Assembly (NCBI GenBank): GCA_004017535.1
Contig: SAJS01000004.1
Span: 1 to 64,000, forward strand
DNA length: 64,000 nt
Direction of reading: 5' to 3'
Source of the DNA: Mesorhizobium sp.
GTDB lineage: Bacteria; Pseudomonadota; Alphaproteobacteria; Rhizobiales; Rhizobiaceae
The position numbers and the translations under genes were made by a program. Positions 34,673 to 43,745 of the stretch are shown here, one piece after another; the first letter of the stretch is position 1; every line of letters begins with the position of its first letter. The notes beneath the pieces are model-generated. The model had not been told where the DNA came from and did not search any database. It was given only the letters and a program-made list of their open reading frames with translations.

Positions 34673-34774
34673 CCTGTCCGGCGGCTTCCGCCGGTGACGG
34701 TCTCAACTTCGACAGTTCCGGCTGCGGAATGCGGCTATTCAGGAGCTGACGAGCAAACGTTCGGAGACAATGTC

Positions 34775-35740
34775 TTGATCAAGCCCGCCAGCAAGCGCCC
34801 GCTCTACGATCAGCTCGGTACCGACGGCCGCGTCCCTCGCGGCTGTTCCTGGGATGTTTATGGGCGTGAGGATGAATTGGGAAGCATCGGCCTGCTGACG
34901 CCGGGTTGCGTGCTGGCGGGAGCGTCACTCATTTCAAAGGGCGCAGTGTTCTCTTTGAACTGGTCGCTCGACATGCCAAATCCTGCGCTGTTTGGCCGGA
35001 AGCATATAAAGCACACAATCTGCTTCGACTCTTCGGGAACTGACGATATTTACGACGAATTCTTTCCGCAGTGCTCTTCTCAGTGGGATAGCCTGGCGCA
35101 TATTCGCCATCCTCAGCATGGATTTTACCAAGGCTACCAGGAGCAAGATATTACCGGACGGCCTGGGACCCGGCTCGGCATCGAGAACTGGGCCAACCGA
35201 GGAATCGCTGGGCGTTTTGTTTTGGCGGACATCGCGACGTTTCGCCAAGAAATGGGACGCCCAATCCAGCCTGGAGAATCTGACGCGATAACAGTGGATG
35301 AGGTCGACGAATGTCTGCAGAGGCAAAAGTCAAGACTGGAAGTCGGTGACGTGCTTCTTCTTAGATTTGGCTGGATACAGTGGTATGAGCAGATCGATGA
35401 TGGAATGCGCTCGAAGCTTGCTGGCCCGGAGCGCTTCGCAGCGTGTGGACTTGCGCGATCAGAGGATACAGCGCGCTGGATTTGGGATAAGGGCGTTGCA
35501 GCCGTTGCGGGCGACAACCCTGCCCTGGAAGTACAGCCCTTCGATCCTTCCGATGTCGATGGCTTTCTCCACTATCGCCTGATTCCTCTCTTAGGCACCG
35601 CGATTGGAGAGATGTTCGCACTAGACGCCTTGGCTGCCGATTGCAAAGAGGACGGCCGCTATGAGGGCATGTTTGTTTCGGCGCCGCTCAACAAGCTGGG
35701 CGGCTCGGGATCCACGGCGAACGCACTAGCACTGAAATAG
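34775..35740 (+). CDS. Cyclase-family hydrolase (kynurenine formamidase-like)
   Basis: The protein has the PF04199 layout: SKRPLYDQLGTDGRV, DELGSIGLLTP, SSQWDSLAHIRH with the metal-site Asp and His, and GDVLLLRFGW. Members hydrolyse formamides or cyclic amides/lactones. A TTG at 34775 is chosen: ggag is eight bases upstream and homologues start about there; the upstream ATG at 34649 would begin inside operator half F. The 321-residue length fits. It is monocistronic and converges with the ThDP gene. Confidence 0.85.
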   Translation: MIKPASKRPLYDQLGTDGRVPRGCSWDVYGREDELGSIGLLTPGCVLAGASLISKGAVFSLNWSLDMPNPALFGRKHIKHTICFDSSGTDDIYDEFFPQCSSQWDSLAHIRHPQHGFYQGYQEQDITGRPGTRLGIENWANRGIAGRFVLADIATFRQEMGRPIQPGESDAITVDEVDECLQRQKSRLEVGDVLLLRFGWIQWYEQIDDGMRSKLAGPERFAACGLARSEDTARWIWDKGVAAVAGDNPALEVQPFDPSDVDGFLHYRLIPLLGTAIGEMFALDALAADCKEDGRYEGMFVSAPLNKLGGSGSTANALALK

Positions 35741-35964
35741 CTGATCCCCGACCACATCGCTCCAGGGCGACATGGCCGGCATTTCACGTCTGGGAGCGCA
35801 GACTTGGAGAGCTGAATTTCAGCCCGACTTACTGCTTGTCGGCACCTGGCGCGCCGGCGCTCTGCAAGGCGCACTCCAGCGGCACCACGCGTGACGGGCT
35901 GCGGCTGATGGTTTTCGGGTGACGTTCCAGCTGCCATGCCCTTCCTGCAATGAAGGCGCCGGCG
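35741..35964. other. Convergent spacer
   Basis: The ends of the cyclase and ThDP-enzyme genes face each other here. No strong terminator hairpin is seen. Confidence 0.35.
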
Positions 35965-37530
35965 TCAAATTAGCAGCTCGATGAGAAAAGGATCTCTCTT
36001 TGTGAAGCTTTGCGTCATCAGCGCCGCGCAACCTTCCATAGTATCGACCTTTGCCGCATCAACGCCCATTCCCTGGGCCAGTTTAACCCAGTCGAGACAT
36101 GGATTGCCAAGATCCAGCATATTCATTGCCGTCTCACCAGGCACAGCGCCAACACCTTCATACTCGCCGATCAGAATATTGTATTTTTTGTTGCTCAGAA
36201 TTATTGTTGTAACGGGCAGACGCTCTCGCGCTTGAGTCCAAAGCGACTGTAGCGAATACATGGCCGATCCATCTGCCTGAAGGCCGATGACGCGCCTCTC
36301 GCCTCCAGCAGCGATGGCCGCTCCGGTAGCGACCGGTAGCCCGTCACCGATGGCGCCCCCTGTCAGATGCAGCCAATCGTGGGGTGGTGCATTGAAGGTT
36401 TGGGCGTAGAAGCCGCGTCCGAACGAGACACTCTCGTCAGAGATAATGGCTTGGTCTGGCATGACAGCCGCAACGGTTCGGGCGAGCCCCTCGGGGGTTG
36501 GCTTGCCATTTGCGATCTCAGGTCGAGGTCCGGATTGCGGTAACTCCACTTCGGGCGCTTTCAGAGCCTCGGCGAGTGCCGCCAAGGCCTCTTCGGAATT
36601 CTGTGTTGCCCTGGAGAGAACGTGCACCTGGGCACCCGCGGCATATTGTGTAGAGGGTTTCCCGGGATATGCAAAAAAACTCACAGGGGCTTTGCAGTTC
36701 ACCAGTATGATGTGCTTGTACCTATCAAGCGCCTTCCTGGCTACATCGATGCTGTAGGGAACTCGATCGAACGGCAGTCGCCCCAAACCGCGTTCAACAC
36801 GGCCATTCACCCAATCGAGCATCACCGATGCGCCTGTCGCTCTCGCAATCCGCCAGGCCAGTCGCTGCGAAGTTTCCAGGACAGCCTGGCCGCCGAGCAG
36901 AATGAGTACATCAGAATGCCGGCGCAGCATGTCAGCGGCCGTGTCGACGTCGTGCGGGTCGAGTGCTGCGTAGCGGTTCACCTGTAGGCAGTCAGCGACA
37001 ATTCCCCCCTCCTCCCATGAGGAATCCGACGGCAGAATGAGAGTGGTCACATTGCCGGGCGCTATTCGCGCGGCATGGACGGCCGCAGCGGCGTCGCGAC
37101 CCACATCGGCTGCTCTTGCGCTCGTGCGGACCCAGCTTGACACAGTCCGCGCCAAGCCATCCGTATCCGCGGTCAGGGGAGCGTCGAACGGCCTGTGATA
37201 GGTCGCCTGGTCACCAACAATGTTAACGATCGCGCTGCCAGCACGACGAGCGTTGTGGAGATTGGCAAGGCCGTTTGCCAGGCCCGGCCCGCAATGCAGC
37301 AAAGTGCAGGCAGGATTTCCTGCGATCCGAAAGTATCCGTCGGCCATTCCCGTGACGATGTTTTCCTGGAGGCCGAGGACGCAACGCATACCAGGTATCT
37401 GATCGAGAGCAGCGACGAAATGCATCTCACTGGTCCCCGGATTTGCAAAGCAGGTGTTGACCCCGCTGCCCAACAGGGTCCGAACCAAACTTTCTGCGCC
37501 GTTCATGCCGGTGCTGCCCGATGCGCTCAC
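35965..37530 (-). CDS. ThDP-dependent enzyme (acetolactate synthase-like)
   Basis: The 521-residue protein has the three ThDP domains: Pyr (1-170) with the catalytic Glu in GLQENIVTGMADGY, a central domain (180-310), and PP (340-520) with GDGLPVATGAAIAA and the GDG-N-type metal motif (LQADGSAMYSLQSL ... NKKYNIL). It resembles the proteins annotated as acetolactate synthase large subunit that include benzoylformate-type decarboxylases. It is probably a 2-oxoacid decarboxylase. The start is a GTG at 37530 with aaggag seven bases before it. The truncated alcohol dehydrogenase lies directly upstream. Confidence 0.9.
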   Translation of the reverse strand: MSASGSTGMNGAESLVRTLLGSGVNTCFANPGTSEMHFVAALDQIPGMRCVLGLQENIVTGMADGYFRIAGNPACTLLHCGPGLANGLANLHNARRAGSAIVNIVGDQATYHRPFDAPLTADTDGLARTVSSWVRTSARAADVGRDAAAAVHAARIAPGNVTTLILPSDSSWEEGGIVADCLQVNRYAALDPHDVDTAADMLRRHSDVLILLGGQAVLETSQRLAWRIARATGASVMLDWVNGRVERGLGRLPFDRVPYSIDVARKALDRYKHIILVNCKAPVSFFAYPGKPSTQYAAGAQVHVLSRATQNSEEALAALAEALKAPEVELPQSGPRPEIANGKPTPEGLARTVAAVMPDQAIISDESVSFGRGFYAQTFNAPPHDWLHLTGGAIGDGLPVATGAAIAAGGERRVIGLQADGSAMYSLQSLWTQARERLPVTTIILSNKKYNILIGEYEGVGAVPGETAMNMLDLGNPCLDWVKLAQGMGVDAAKVDTMEGCAALMTQSFTKRDPFLIELLI

Positions 37531-37569
37531 GTAAGACTCCTTGCTAATCACGGCCGCATATCGCAGATG

Positions 37570-37805
37570 CTAATTCGCAGAACAGGGGCTTTTTAATCCA
37601 GCGACGGCCACCACGCCCGCCAGTCCTGCCCTGGAGCATGTGGCAGCCTGATGCCGCCATCGTGCCCCATCCAGCCGCGCCAGTCGCTCCGGCAGAGGCC
37701 GGTCGCCTCGACGTTGATGACGACACCATCGGTCGCTGGCTTTGGGTGTAACGCAGTCCGAATCGTCGGCGCCTCGCCGAAGTTTTCGAAGACGACGGCT
37801 TTCAT
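37570..37805 (-). pseudogene. N-terminal fragment of a zinc alcohol dehydrogenase
   Basis: MKAVVFENFGEAPTIRTALH, then VEATGLCRSDWRGWMGHDG with the catalytic-zinc Cys, then LPHAPGQ. After that LAGVVAVAG continues in another frame, and the gene ends after about 75 residues. The His-Glu zinc ligand region and the whole cofactor domain are gone. It is divergent from the aldolase gene across the shared palindrome, so it once belonged to the regulon. Confidence 0.8.
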
Positions 37806-37875
37806 TGGTTGGCCTCATCTATCCACTTGAAGAGGGGCTTTGCTGCCATCTCATCCTAGCCATCTTTCGGTATTT

Positions 37876-37887
37876 TTGATATATGAT
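37876..37887. promoter_or_regulatory. Shared palindrome, copy G (ttgatatatgat)
   Basis: It lies in the stretch gtatttttgatatatgatcc, which recurs exactly at copy H (46446-46465). It is 51 bp upstream of the KDPG-aldolase gene and about 70 bp from the start of the dehydrogenase fragment. Confidence 0.62.
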
Positions 37888-37937
37888 CCATCAAAAAAAG
37901 TTGGTATTCGAGTCTCAATCACTGGAGTTGTGAAAAG

Positions 37938-38651
37938 ATGACTGGCACGGAAAAAGACGCCCAAACCCCGCACTCAATAAGGACGCGGCCCCAATTCAGG
38001 GCCGTTATGGGGCCAGCGGCGCGGATCGTCGCGATCCTACATGTCGAGGAGGCCGACGCCGCCGAGCCACTGCTCCAGGCGTTGGAAGCCGGTGGCATCG
38101 GGCTTATCGAAGTTACACTCAGGACACGCGCGGCGCTGGACGTGATCGCCCGGATGCGTGTCGCAGCACGCAGCGCCGTCATTGGTGCCGGGACCCTGAC
38201 ACGGCCCGACCAGTTCGCGCTCGCCAAGGATGCTGGTGCCCAATTCCTGGTCGGACCGGCCTTTTCCACCAGGTTGGCCGATGCAGCCGGTGTTGCCGGG
38301 CTTCCATTCCTGCCAGGCGCGACCAGCCCCAGCGAAATCCTCGCCGCGGTCGAAGCCGGTTTCAACGAGTTGAAATTCTTCCCGGCAGATCTGAATGGCG
38401 GGCTGAACTGGATCCGGCATATGCGGCCGCTCTTTCCGGAAGTCAGCTTCTGTCCGACTGGCGGAATCACCAACGAAAATTTGGCGGAGTATCTCAGCGA
38501 GCCAAACATAGTGGCCGTGGGCGGCATGTTCATGTCCCCTCGCGCCGAAATCGAGGCTGGCGCGTGGGATCGGATCTCGGCAATGGCCCGCAACGCGGTC
38601 GCAGCTGCATCGGCGGACCAGGCAGCGCCAGAACGGGCGCCGCGCCATTGA
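37938..38651 (+). CDS. KDPG/KHG-type class I aldolase
   Basis: The 237-residue protein has the catalytic Glu58 and Arg62 in GLIEVTLRT and the Schiff-base Lys146 in NELKFFPA, with FCPTGGIT as phosphate- or carboxylate-binding loop. Members cleave 2-keto-3-deoxy acids to pyruvate and an aldehyde. The N-terminus is about 20 residues longer than usual. It is co-directional with the PLP-enzyme gene, 34 bp further on. It would act after the enolase-superfamily dehydratase at 22937. Confidence 0.9.
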   Translation: MTGTEKDAQTPHSIRTRPQFRAVMGPAARIVAILHVEEADAAEPLLQALEAGGIGLIEVTLRTRAALDVIARMRVAARSAVIGAGTLTRPDQFALAKDAGAQFLVGPAFSTRLADAAGVAGLPFLPGATSPSEILAAVEAGFNELKFFPADLNGGLNWIRHMRPLFPEVSFCPTGGITNENLAEYLSEPNIVAVGGMFMSPRAEIEAGAWDRISAMARNAVAAASADQAAPERAPRH

Positions 38652-38685
38652 ACCAGATCCCGATGGCAGGAATCAGGAGTTCGTC

Positions 38686-39984
38686 ATGATGGCTATCGCC
38701 AGCAGTACAGACACCGCGCTCTCAGCGTTGGACAAAGGCGCGCCATCGCTGGTGAGACCGATTCCCATTGCGGATGTCGCCGCTCAAGGCTGGAACCTAC
38801 TGGCCGAGGATCTGGCGCTGCCTGCGGCCGTCATTGTCGAGAGCGCCCTGCGAAACAACAGCCGTTGGATGAAATCGTTTGTCGAAAGCACGGACGCGCA
38901 AATCGCGCCGCACGGCAAGACGACCATGGCGCCTGCGCTGTTCGATCTGCAGCTTGCTGATGGGGCCTGGGGAATTACAGTTTCTACGCTCCATCAGCTG
39001 CGGGTGGCACGCCTGGCAGGATACAGCCGGATATTCTTCGCCAACCAATTGATTGGAAAGGCGGCCATTTCTTACCTAGTTAGCGAGACCGGCCAAGATC
39101 CGTCCTTTGACGTCATTTTTCTAATCGACTCGCTGGACAATCTCCGCGCCATTGAAAAGGCGGCAGCCGACGCCGGTCTTTCGAGGCCGCTCACCGTACT
39201 CGCAGAGCTTGGCTATGAGGGCGGGCGCACCGGTTGCAGGACCAAGGAGGAGGCCTTGGTGATCGCCGAAGCGATCCAACAAAGTGAATTCATCGACCTG
39301 GTCGGGATCGAAGGGTTTGAAGGCTTGCTCAAGGCAGCAACCAACGAGCAGACAGCGATACTGGTAAGCGATTTCCTCGATCGGATGGTCGATCTGGCGC
39401 AAGAATGCGAACGGCTAGGATTTTTTGCATCGGAGGAGATCATCCTCAGCGCCGGCGGGTCGTCATTCTATGATATTGTTGCGCGCAAGCTCCGCGGAGC
39501 AAAGCTGTCGTGCCCACCTACCGTTCTGTTGAGATCCGGCTGCTATATCACACACGATTCCATGATGTACGCGCGGGCGGTCGCAGCGCTTCGCGAGAGG
39601 GACTTCAATGTTACGCTTCCCCAAGGCGACCTTCGGCCGGCGCTGGAGGTGTGGGCATATGTACAGTCGCGTCCGGAAGGCGAAAAACTGATAGCGGCAC
39701 TTGGTAAGCGCGACGTTTCGCACGACGAGCTCCCGGTCGCTATAAAATGGTTCAGGCCCGGCGGCCAGATGGACGCGCCGCTCCCGGTGCCTGAAGGTCA
39801 CACGGTTTCCAAGCTCAACGATCAGCACGCGCACATCTCGGCGCCGGCCGATTCACCGCTGCGCGTGGGCGACTTGGTATGTTTCGGCATTTCGCACCCA
39901 TGCCTGACCTTCGACAAATGGCGGGTCCTGCATGTAGTCGATGACGACTACAACGTCGTCAGCGCGATCCGCACCTATTTCTAG
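38686..39984 (+). CDS. Fold-type III PLP enzyme (D-serine dehydratase/D-threonine aldolase-like)
   Basis: The 432-residue protein has the PLP Lys78 in APHGKTTM, LAELGYEGGRTGCR and, near the C-terminus, the DSD1-type metal pair in ISHPCLTFDKW (His and Cys). Such enzymes dehydrate D-serine or D-threo-3-hydroxyaspartate or cleave D-threonine. The product of a dehydratase would be an enamine, the substrate type of RidA proteins such as the one at 25068. It is in an operon with the aldolase. Confidence 0.85.
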   Translation: MMAIASSTDTALSALDKGAPSLVRPIPIADVAAQGWNLLAEDLALPAAVIVESALRNNSRWMKSFVESTDAQIAPHGKTTMAPALFDLQLADGAWGITVSTLHQLRVARLAGYSRIFFANQLIGKAAISYLVSETGQDPSFDVIFLIDSLDNLRAIEKAAADAGLSRPLTVLAELGYEGGRTGCRTKEEALVIAEAIQQSEFIDLVGIEGFEGLLKAATNEQTAILVSDFLDRMVDLAQECERLGFFASEEIILSAGGSSFYDIVARKLRGAKLSCPPTVLLRSGCYITHDSMMYARAVAALRERDFNVTLPQGDLRPALEVWAYVQSRPEGEKLIAALGKRDVSHDELPVAIKWFRPGGQMDAPLPVPEGHTVSKLNDQHAHISAPADSPLRVGDLVCFGISHPCLTFDKWRVLHVVDDDYNVVSAIRTYF

Positions 39985-40742
39985 GTGCCAGGCGGAGGTT
40001 CAATCGGCTGCCTAGCCTTCGATTGCCGCGGCTTTTGCTCCTGTTCGGAGGCCTTTTGCAGTTTTTCGAGGATGGCGTATGAGCCCTCGCGCAGATCGCG
40101 GACCACAAGCTCGCCCGCCTCCGCCGGAGACCTGCGCACAAGCGCATCGATGATGAGATCGTGCGGATGGACCCGAGCCATCGATGCAGACTCGCTCGGA
40201 TATTGATTGTTCACGAACGGCCCCGCAAGTAGCCAGAGGTTCTCGATCACACGCACAAGCACGTCATTGCCCGAGGCGCGATAGATGGTGAAATGGAACT
40301 CTTGGTTGGCCGCCAGCGCATCCTTGTAGCGGAGGGTCTTTTCAGACTCGATGTGACGACGGTGGTGAAGCTTCAGCTTCTGTATGTCGGCCTCGCTGAT
40401 ACGAACAGCGCCCAATTCCGCCGCAAGCCGTTCCAAGGGTGCCCTGGTTTCACGGATGTTGATGTACTGGGGTATGCTCAGCACGGGAATGCGTGGCTGA
40501 TGCCCGAGCCTGAGTTCAAGCGCACCTTCTCGAACAAGCTGGAAGACCGCCTCGCGAACCGGAGTCGGCGACATGTTGTAGTTCGCCGCCATCTTGCGAA
40601 TGTTGAGCTTGCTGCCAGGCTCATATTGGCCGGTCATAAGGGCCACGCGGAGCCGCGCGTAGATCTGGCCCGAAAGACTATCCCGGTTGAGATCGTCCTG
40701 GGGACCGGGGGCATCCTCCTCCGAGGCCGAAACAAGGGTCAA
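39981..40742 (-). CDS. FCD-type GntR regulator 3
   Basis: The winged helix (LNIRKMAANYNMSPTPVREA) and FCD domain (FHFTIYRASGN, VHPHDLIIDAL) are clear. The start appears to be TTG at 40742 with gagg eight bases upstream; no earlier ATG is in frame. It is the last gene after the peptide-type transporter operon and converges with the PLP-enzyme gene, overlapping its end by four bases. The C-terminal tail is long and basic (EQKPRQSKARQ). Confidence 0.88.
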   Translation of the reverse strand: MTLVSASEEDAPGPQDDLNRDSLSGQIYARLRVALMTGQYEPGSKLNIRKMAANYNMSPTPVREAVFQLVREGALELRLGHQPRIPVLSIPQYINIRETRAPLERLAAELGAVRISEADIQKLKLHHRRHIESEKTLRYKDALAANQEFHFTIYRASGNDVLVRVIENLWLLAGPFVNNQYPSESASMARVHPHDLIIDALVRRSPAEAGELVVRDLREGSYAILEKLQKASEQEQKPRQSKARQPIEPPPGT

Positions 40743-40862
40743 TGCAAAGCCTCACATAGACGCCGCAGTGCGCAATTGATCACGAACCGCACCATCTCGC
40801 CGAAAAAGCCGGAGCAAGACGGGCTGTAAGTCGTTAGCCTATCATTCCGCCCATGCGGCCTG

Positions 40863-41888
40863 CTAGCTCGCCTGTGGAAAATGACAGGCAAAGGTTGAAG
40901 CTCCGTCGGAGCGCAATTCCGGCTCGGTGGTCGAGCAGACCTCTTTTGCCTTCCAGCAGCGTGTGCGGAACCGGCAACCGCTCGGAGGAGCGGCCGGGCT
41001 CGGTATCTCGCCAGACAACACGATACGCTGCCGCCGACGTTCGACTTTGGGATCGGCGACTGGTACGGCCGAAAGCAGCGCGGCCGTATAGGGATGCCGC
41101 GGCGCCCCGAAGAGCTGGTCGCGGGGAGCGATTTCCATGATCTTGCCGAGATACATGACCGCCACGCGATTAGAAATGTGCCTGACGGTCGACAGGTTGT
41201 GCGCAACGAACAGGTAGGAGTGGCCCAGGCGCTCCTGAAGGTCCATCAGAAGGTTCAATATTCCCGCCTGAATCGACACGTCGAGCGCGGAAACCGGCTC
41301 GTCAAGCAACACCATCTTGGGGTTCACCGACAAAGCTCGCGCAATTCCGACGCGCTGCCTTTGCCCCCCTGACAGTTCATGCGGGAACCGTTCGAGGTGC
41401 TCCCGGTTGAGCTTGACCAGATCGACAAGCTCCTTCACCCGGTCATCGGAAGCCCGCCGGCTTAGGTTCAGCAATCTGAGAGGTTCGGCAATTATGTCAC
41501 CGATCCGCATCCGGGGATGCAAGGACGCGTAGGGATCCTGGAAGACCACCTGCAGATGCTTGCGCTGGTTCCGCATTGCTTCTGCGTCAAGCCCGGCAAG
41601 GTCGACACCTCCCAGGCTGACAGATCCGGACGTGGGCGTAAGCAACCTCAGGATGCAGCGAGTCAAGGTGGATTTGCCGCACCCCGACTCCCCCACGAGG
41701 CCGAGAGTCTCGCCACTCAACACGTCGAACGAGACCCCCGCGACCGCACGGATCGGATTCGAACCGGCGAGTGCGAATACACCGCTCGACGCGAAATCCT
41801 TGATCAATTCCCGCACCGACAGAAGCGGCGGTGCTATACTTTTCGCGTCCGCAGACGGACTGGCATGGTTTGGGCCGTCCATTGTCAT
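40863..41888 (-). CDS. Peptide-type ABC transporter ATPase (DppF type)
   Basis: The 341-residue protein has Walker A GESGCGKS, signature LSGGQRQRVGIAR, Walker B MVLLDEPVSALD, and the C-terminal oligopeptide-ABC cysteine motif CRFRTRC. It overlaps the DppD-type gene start-to-stop by four bases. Confidence 0.93.
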   Translation of the reverse strand: MTMDGPNHASPSADAKSIAPPLLSVRELIKDFASSGVFALAGSNPIRAVAGVSFDVLSGETLGLVGESGCGKSTLTRCILRLLTPTSGSVSLGGVDLAGLDAEAMRNQRKHLQVVFQDPYASLHPRMRIGDIIAEPLRLLNLSRRASDDRVKELVDLVKLNREHLERFPHELSGGQRQRVGIARALSVNPKMVLLDEPVSALDVSIQAGILNLLMDLQERLGHSYLFVAHNLSTVRHISNRVAVMYLGKIMEIAPRDQLFGAPRHPYTAALLSAVPVADPKVERRRQRIVLSGEIPSPAAPPSGCRFRTRCWKAKEVCSTTEPELRSDGASTFACHFPQAS

Positions 41889-42880
41889 GCGGTTTCGATC
41901 TCTTTCTCAAAGGCAGGCAGGCTTCCGCCGAGGTGGCATGCCGCAATCGACCTGCCGTATGAATTCAGGCGGGGCGTTTCCTTGCGACATACATCTGTGG
42001 CGAACGAGCATCGCGGATGAAAGGCGCACCCGGTCGGCAGCGAGGCCGCCGTCGGAGGCGTGCCGCCGATATCTTCGAGGCGCTTTGCCTGGTCTTTCAT
42101 CTTCGGGAGCGATCTGAGCAGCCCTCGGGTGTAAGGATGCGCCGGGCGTTCGAAGATATCATCGACAAGCGCGGCCTCGACGATCGAGCCGGCATACATG
42201 ACATACACGCGCTCAGCCATGCCGGCCACCACGCCGAGATCATGAGTAATGAGGGCAAGGCCGGTGCCGTTCTGCCTGCAGAGCCGGCGCAAAAGGTCCA
42301 GTACCTCGGCTTGGACGGTGACGTCGAGCGCAGTTGTAGGCTCGTCTGCGATGATCAGATCTGGTTTGTTGGCGATCGCGATCGCGATCACAACACGCTG
42401 ACGCATACCGCCGGAAAATTCATGCGGATACTGATCGAGGCGCTTTTCCGGGAACGGGATGGCGACGTCCCTCAGCAATTGGAGCGCGCGCTCCCGCGCT
42501 TCGCGCCGCGACACATCCCGATTGTGGATGCGGATCGCCTCCGAGATTTGATCGCCGATGCTCAAGAGAGGATTAAGCGCTGTCAAAGGATCCTGAAAAA
42601 TCATCGCAATACGGGATCCCGTCAGAGACCTAAGGGTTGCCGTCGATGCACCAATCAACTCCTGCCCGAGAAATTTCGCTGAGCCCGATACGTATGCCGA
42701 ATCCGGAAGCAATCCCATGATCGCCCGCATGCTGACGCTCTTGCCGGAGCCGGACTCACCAACGATGCTGACTGTTTCGCCTCTCGCAATCGTCAGGCTT
42801 ACATCGCGTACCGATCGTTGCCCGGCCATCCCAAAGAAAGCGATGTCGAGACCCCTGACGTCGAGGAGGATATCGCTCAT
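41885..42880 (-). CDS. Peptide-type ABC transporter ATPase (DppD type)
   Basis: The 331-residue protein has Walker A GESGSGKS, signature FSGGMRQRVVIAIA and the C-terminal CAFHPRC motif. The start at 42880 overlaps the permease stop (ATGA); the longer upstream frame is not homologous. Together with the DppF-type subunit it powers the importer. Confidence 0.93.
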   Translation of the reverse strand: MSDILLDVRGLDIAFFGMAGQRSVRDVSLTIARGETVSIVGESGSGKSVSMRAIMGLLPDSAYVSGSAKFLGQELIGASTATLRSLTGSRIAMIFQDPLTALNPLLSIGDQISEAIRIHNRDVSRREARERALQLLRDVAIPFPEKRLDQYPHEFSGGMRQRVVIAIAIANKPDLIIADEPTTALDVTVQAEVLDLLRRLCRQNGTGLALITHDLGVVAGMAERVYVMYAGSIVEAALVDDIFERPAHPYTRGLLRSLPKMKDQAKRLEDIGGTPPTAASLPTGCAFHPRCSFATDVCRKETPRLNSYGRSIAACHLGGSLPAFEKEIETA

Positions 42881-43731
42881 GACTGATGCTTCCTGGGGTC
42901 GAGAATGTCGCGCACTCTGTCTCCAATGAAGTTCAGCGCAAGCACGACGCTCAGAATGGCAACCCCCGGGGCGGCTGCAATCCACCAGAAATAATAGTTT
43001 ACGGCACCGTCGGAGACCATGGCACCCCACTCGGGAGCGGGGGGCGCCGCGCCGAGGCCGATGAAGCTGAGCGATGCGGCCAGCAGCACGACCTGCCCAA
43101 AATCCATTGTCGCGTTTACCAAGATTGGCGTCCAGCAAAGCGGGAGGATGTGCCGGAGCAGCAGACGTCCAGGGCGTACGCCGGAGGCGATGGCCGCCTC
43201 GACATGCTCCATGCGTATCACACTCAGGACCTGCGCCTGCATGAGGCGCGCGTAAAGCGGCCACCAGACTATGATCATGGCCGCTGCGGCAGTCGTGAGG
43301 CCGGGCCCGAAGGAGGCGGCCACAGCCATGGCCAGCAGCATTGGGGGAAACGAAAGAGTGATATCGACGAGCCGCATGACGACGGCACTCCTCCAGCCGC
43401 CGACAAAGCCAGCGAAGGCACCAAGCACGCAACCGATGAACGCGCCGATGGTAACGACAACGAACGCGATCGGGATGGAGTATAGGGCGCCGGCCATGGT
43501 CCTGGAGAACACATCGCGCCCGAGCGCATCGGTCCCAAACAAATGATCAAAGCTCGGTGGAGTCAGGCGTGACCCAACCGTGTCGAATGGAGAATAGGGT
43601 ATCCAGAACCTCGCGGTCAGCGCTGCGACTATCCAGAAGCTGATGATCGTGAAACCGAAATAGCCCGGCAGAACGGACCAGAACCATTTCGTTCGTGGGC
43701 GTCGCGCGATCAGTGGAGCGGAAGCTGACAT
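42877..43731 (-). CDS. Peptide-type ABC transporter permease (DppC type)
   Basis: The protein has six membrane segments, the N-terminal LFGTDALGRDVFSR typical of DppC, and the coupling motif EAAIASGVRPGRLLLRHILP. An ATG at 43731 is used; a TTG at 43743 is the alternative. It follows the DppB-type gene closely. Confidence 0.92.
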   Translation of the reverse strand: MSASAPLIARRPRTKWFWSVLPGYFGFTIISFWIVAALTARFWIPYSPFDTVGSRLTPPSFDHLFGTDALGRDVFSRTMAGALYSIPIAFVVVTIGAFIGCVLGAFAGFVGGWRSAVVMRLVDITLSFPPMLLAMAVAASFGPGLTTAAAAMIIVWWPLYARLMQAQVLSVIRMEHVEAAIASGVRPGRLLLRHILPLCWTPILVNATMDFGQVVLLAASLSFIGLGAAPPAPEWGAMVSDGAVNYYFWWIAAAPGVAILSVVLALNFIGDRVRDILDPRKHQS

Positions 43732-43745
43732 CGTCGCACCCAATC

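Noticed and set aside
42881-43432. N-terminal extension of the DppD-type ATPase frame
   Set aside because: It overlaps the DppC-type permease and is not homologous to ATPases; the ATG at 42880 forms an ATGA overlap.
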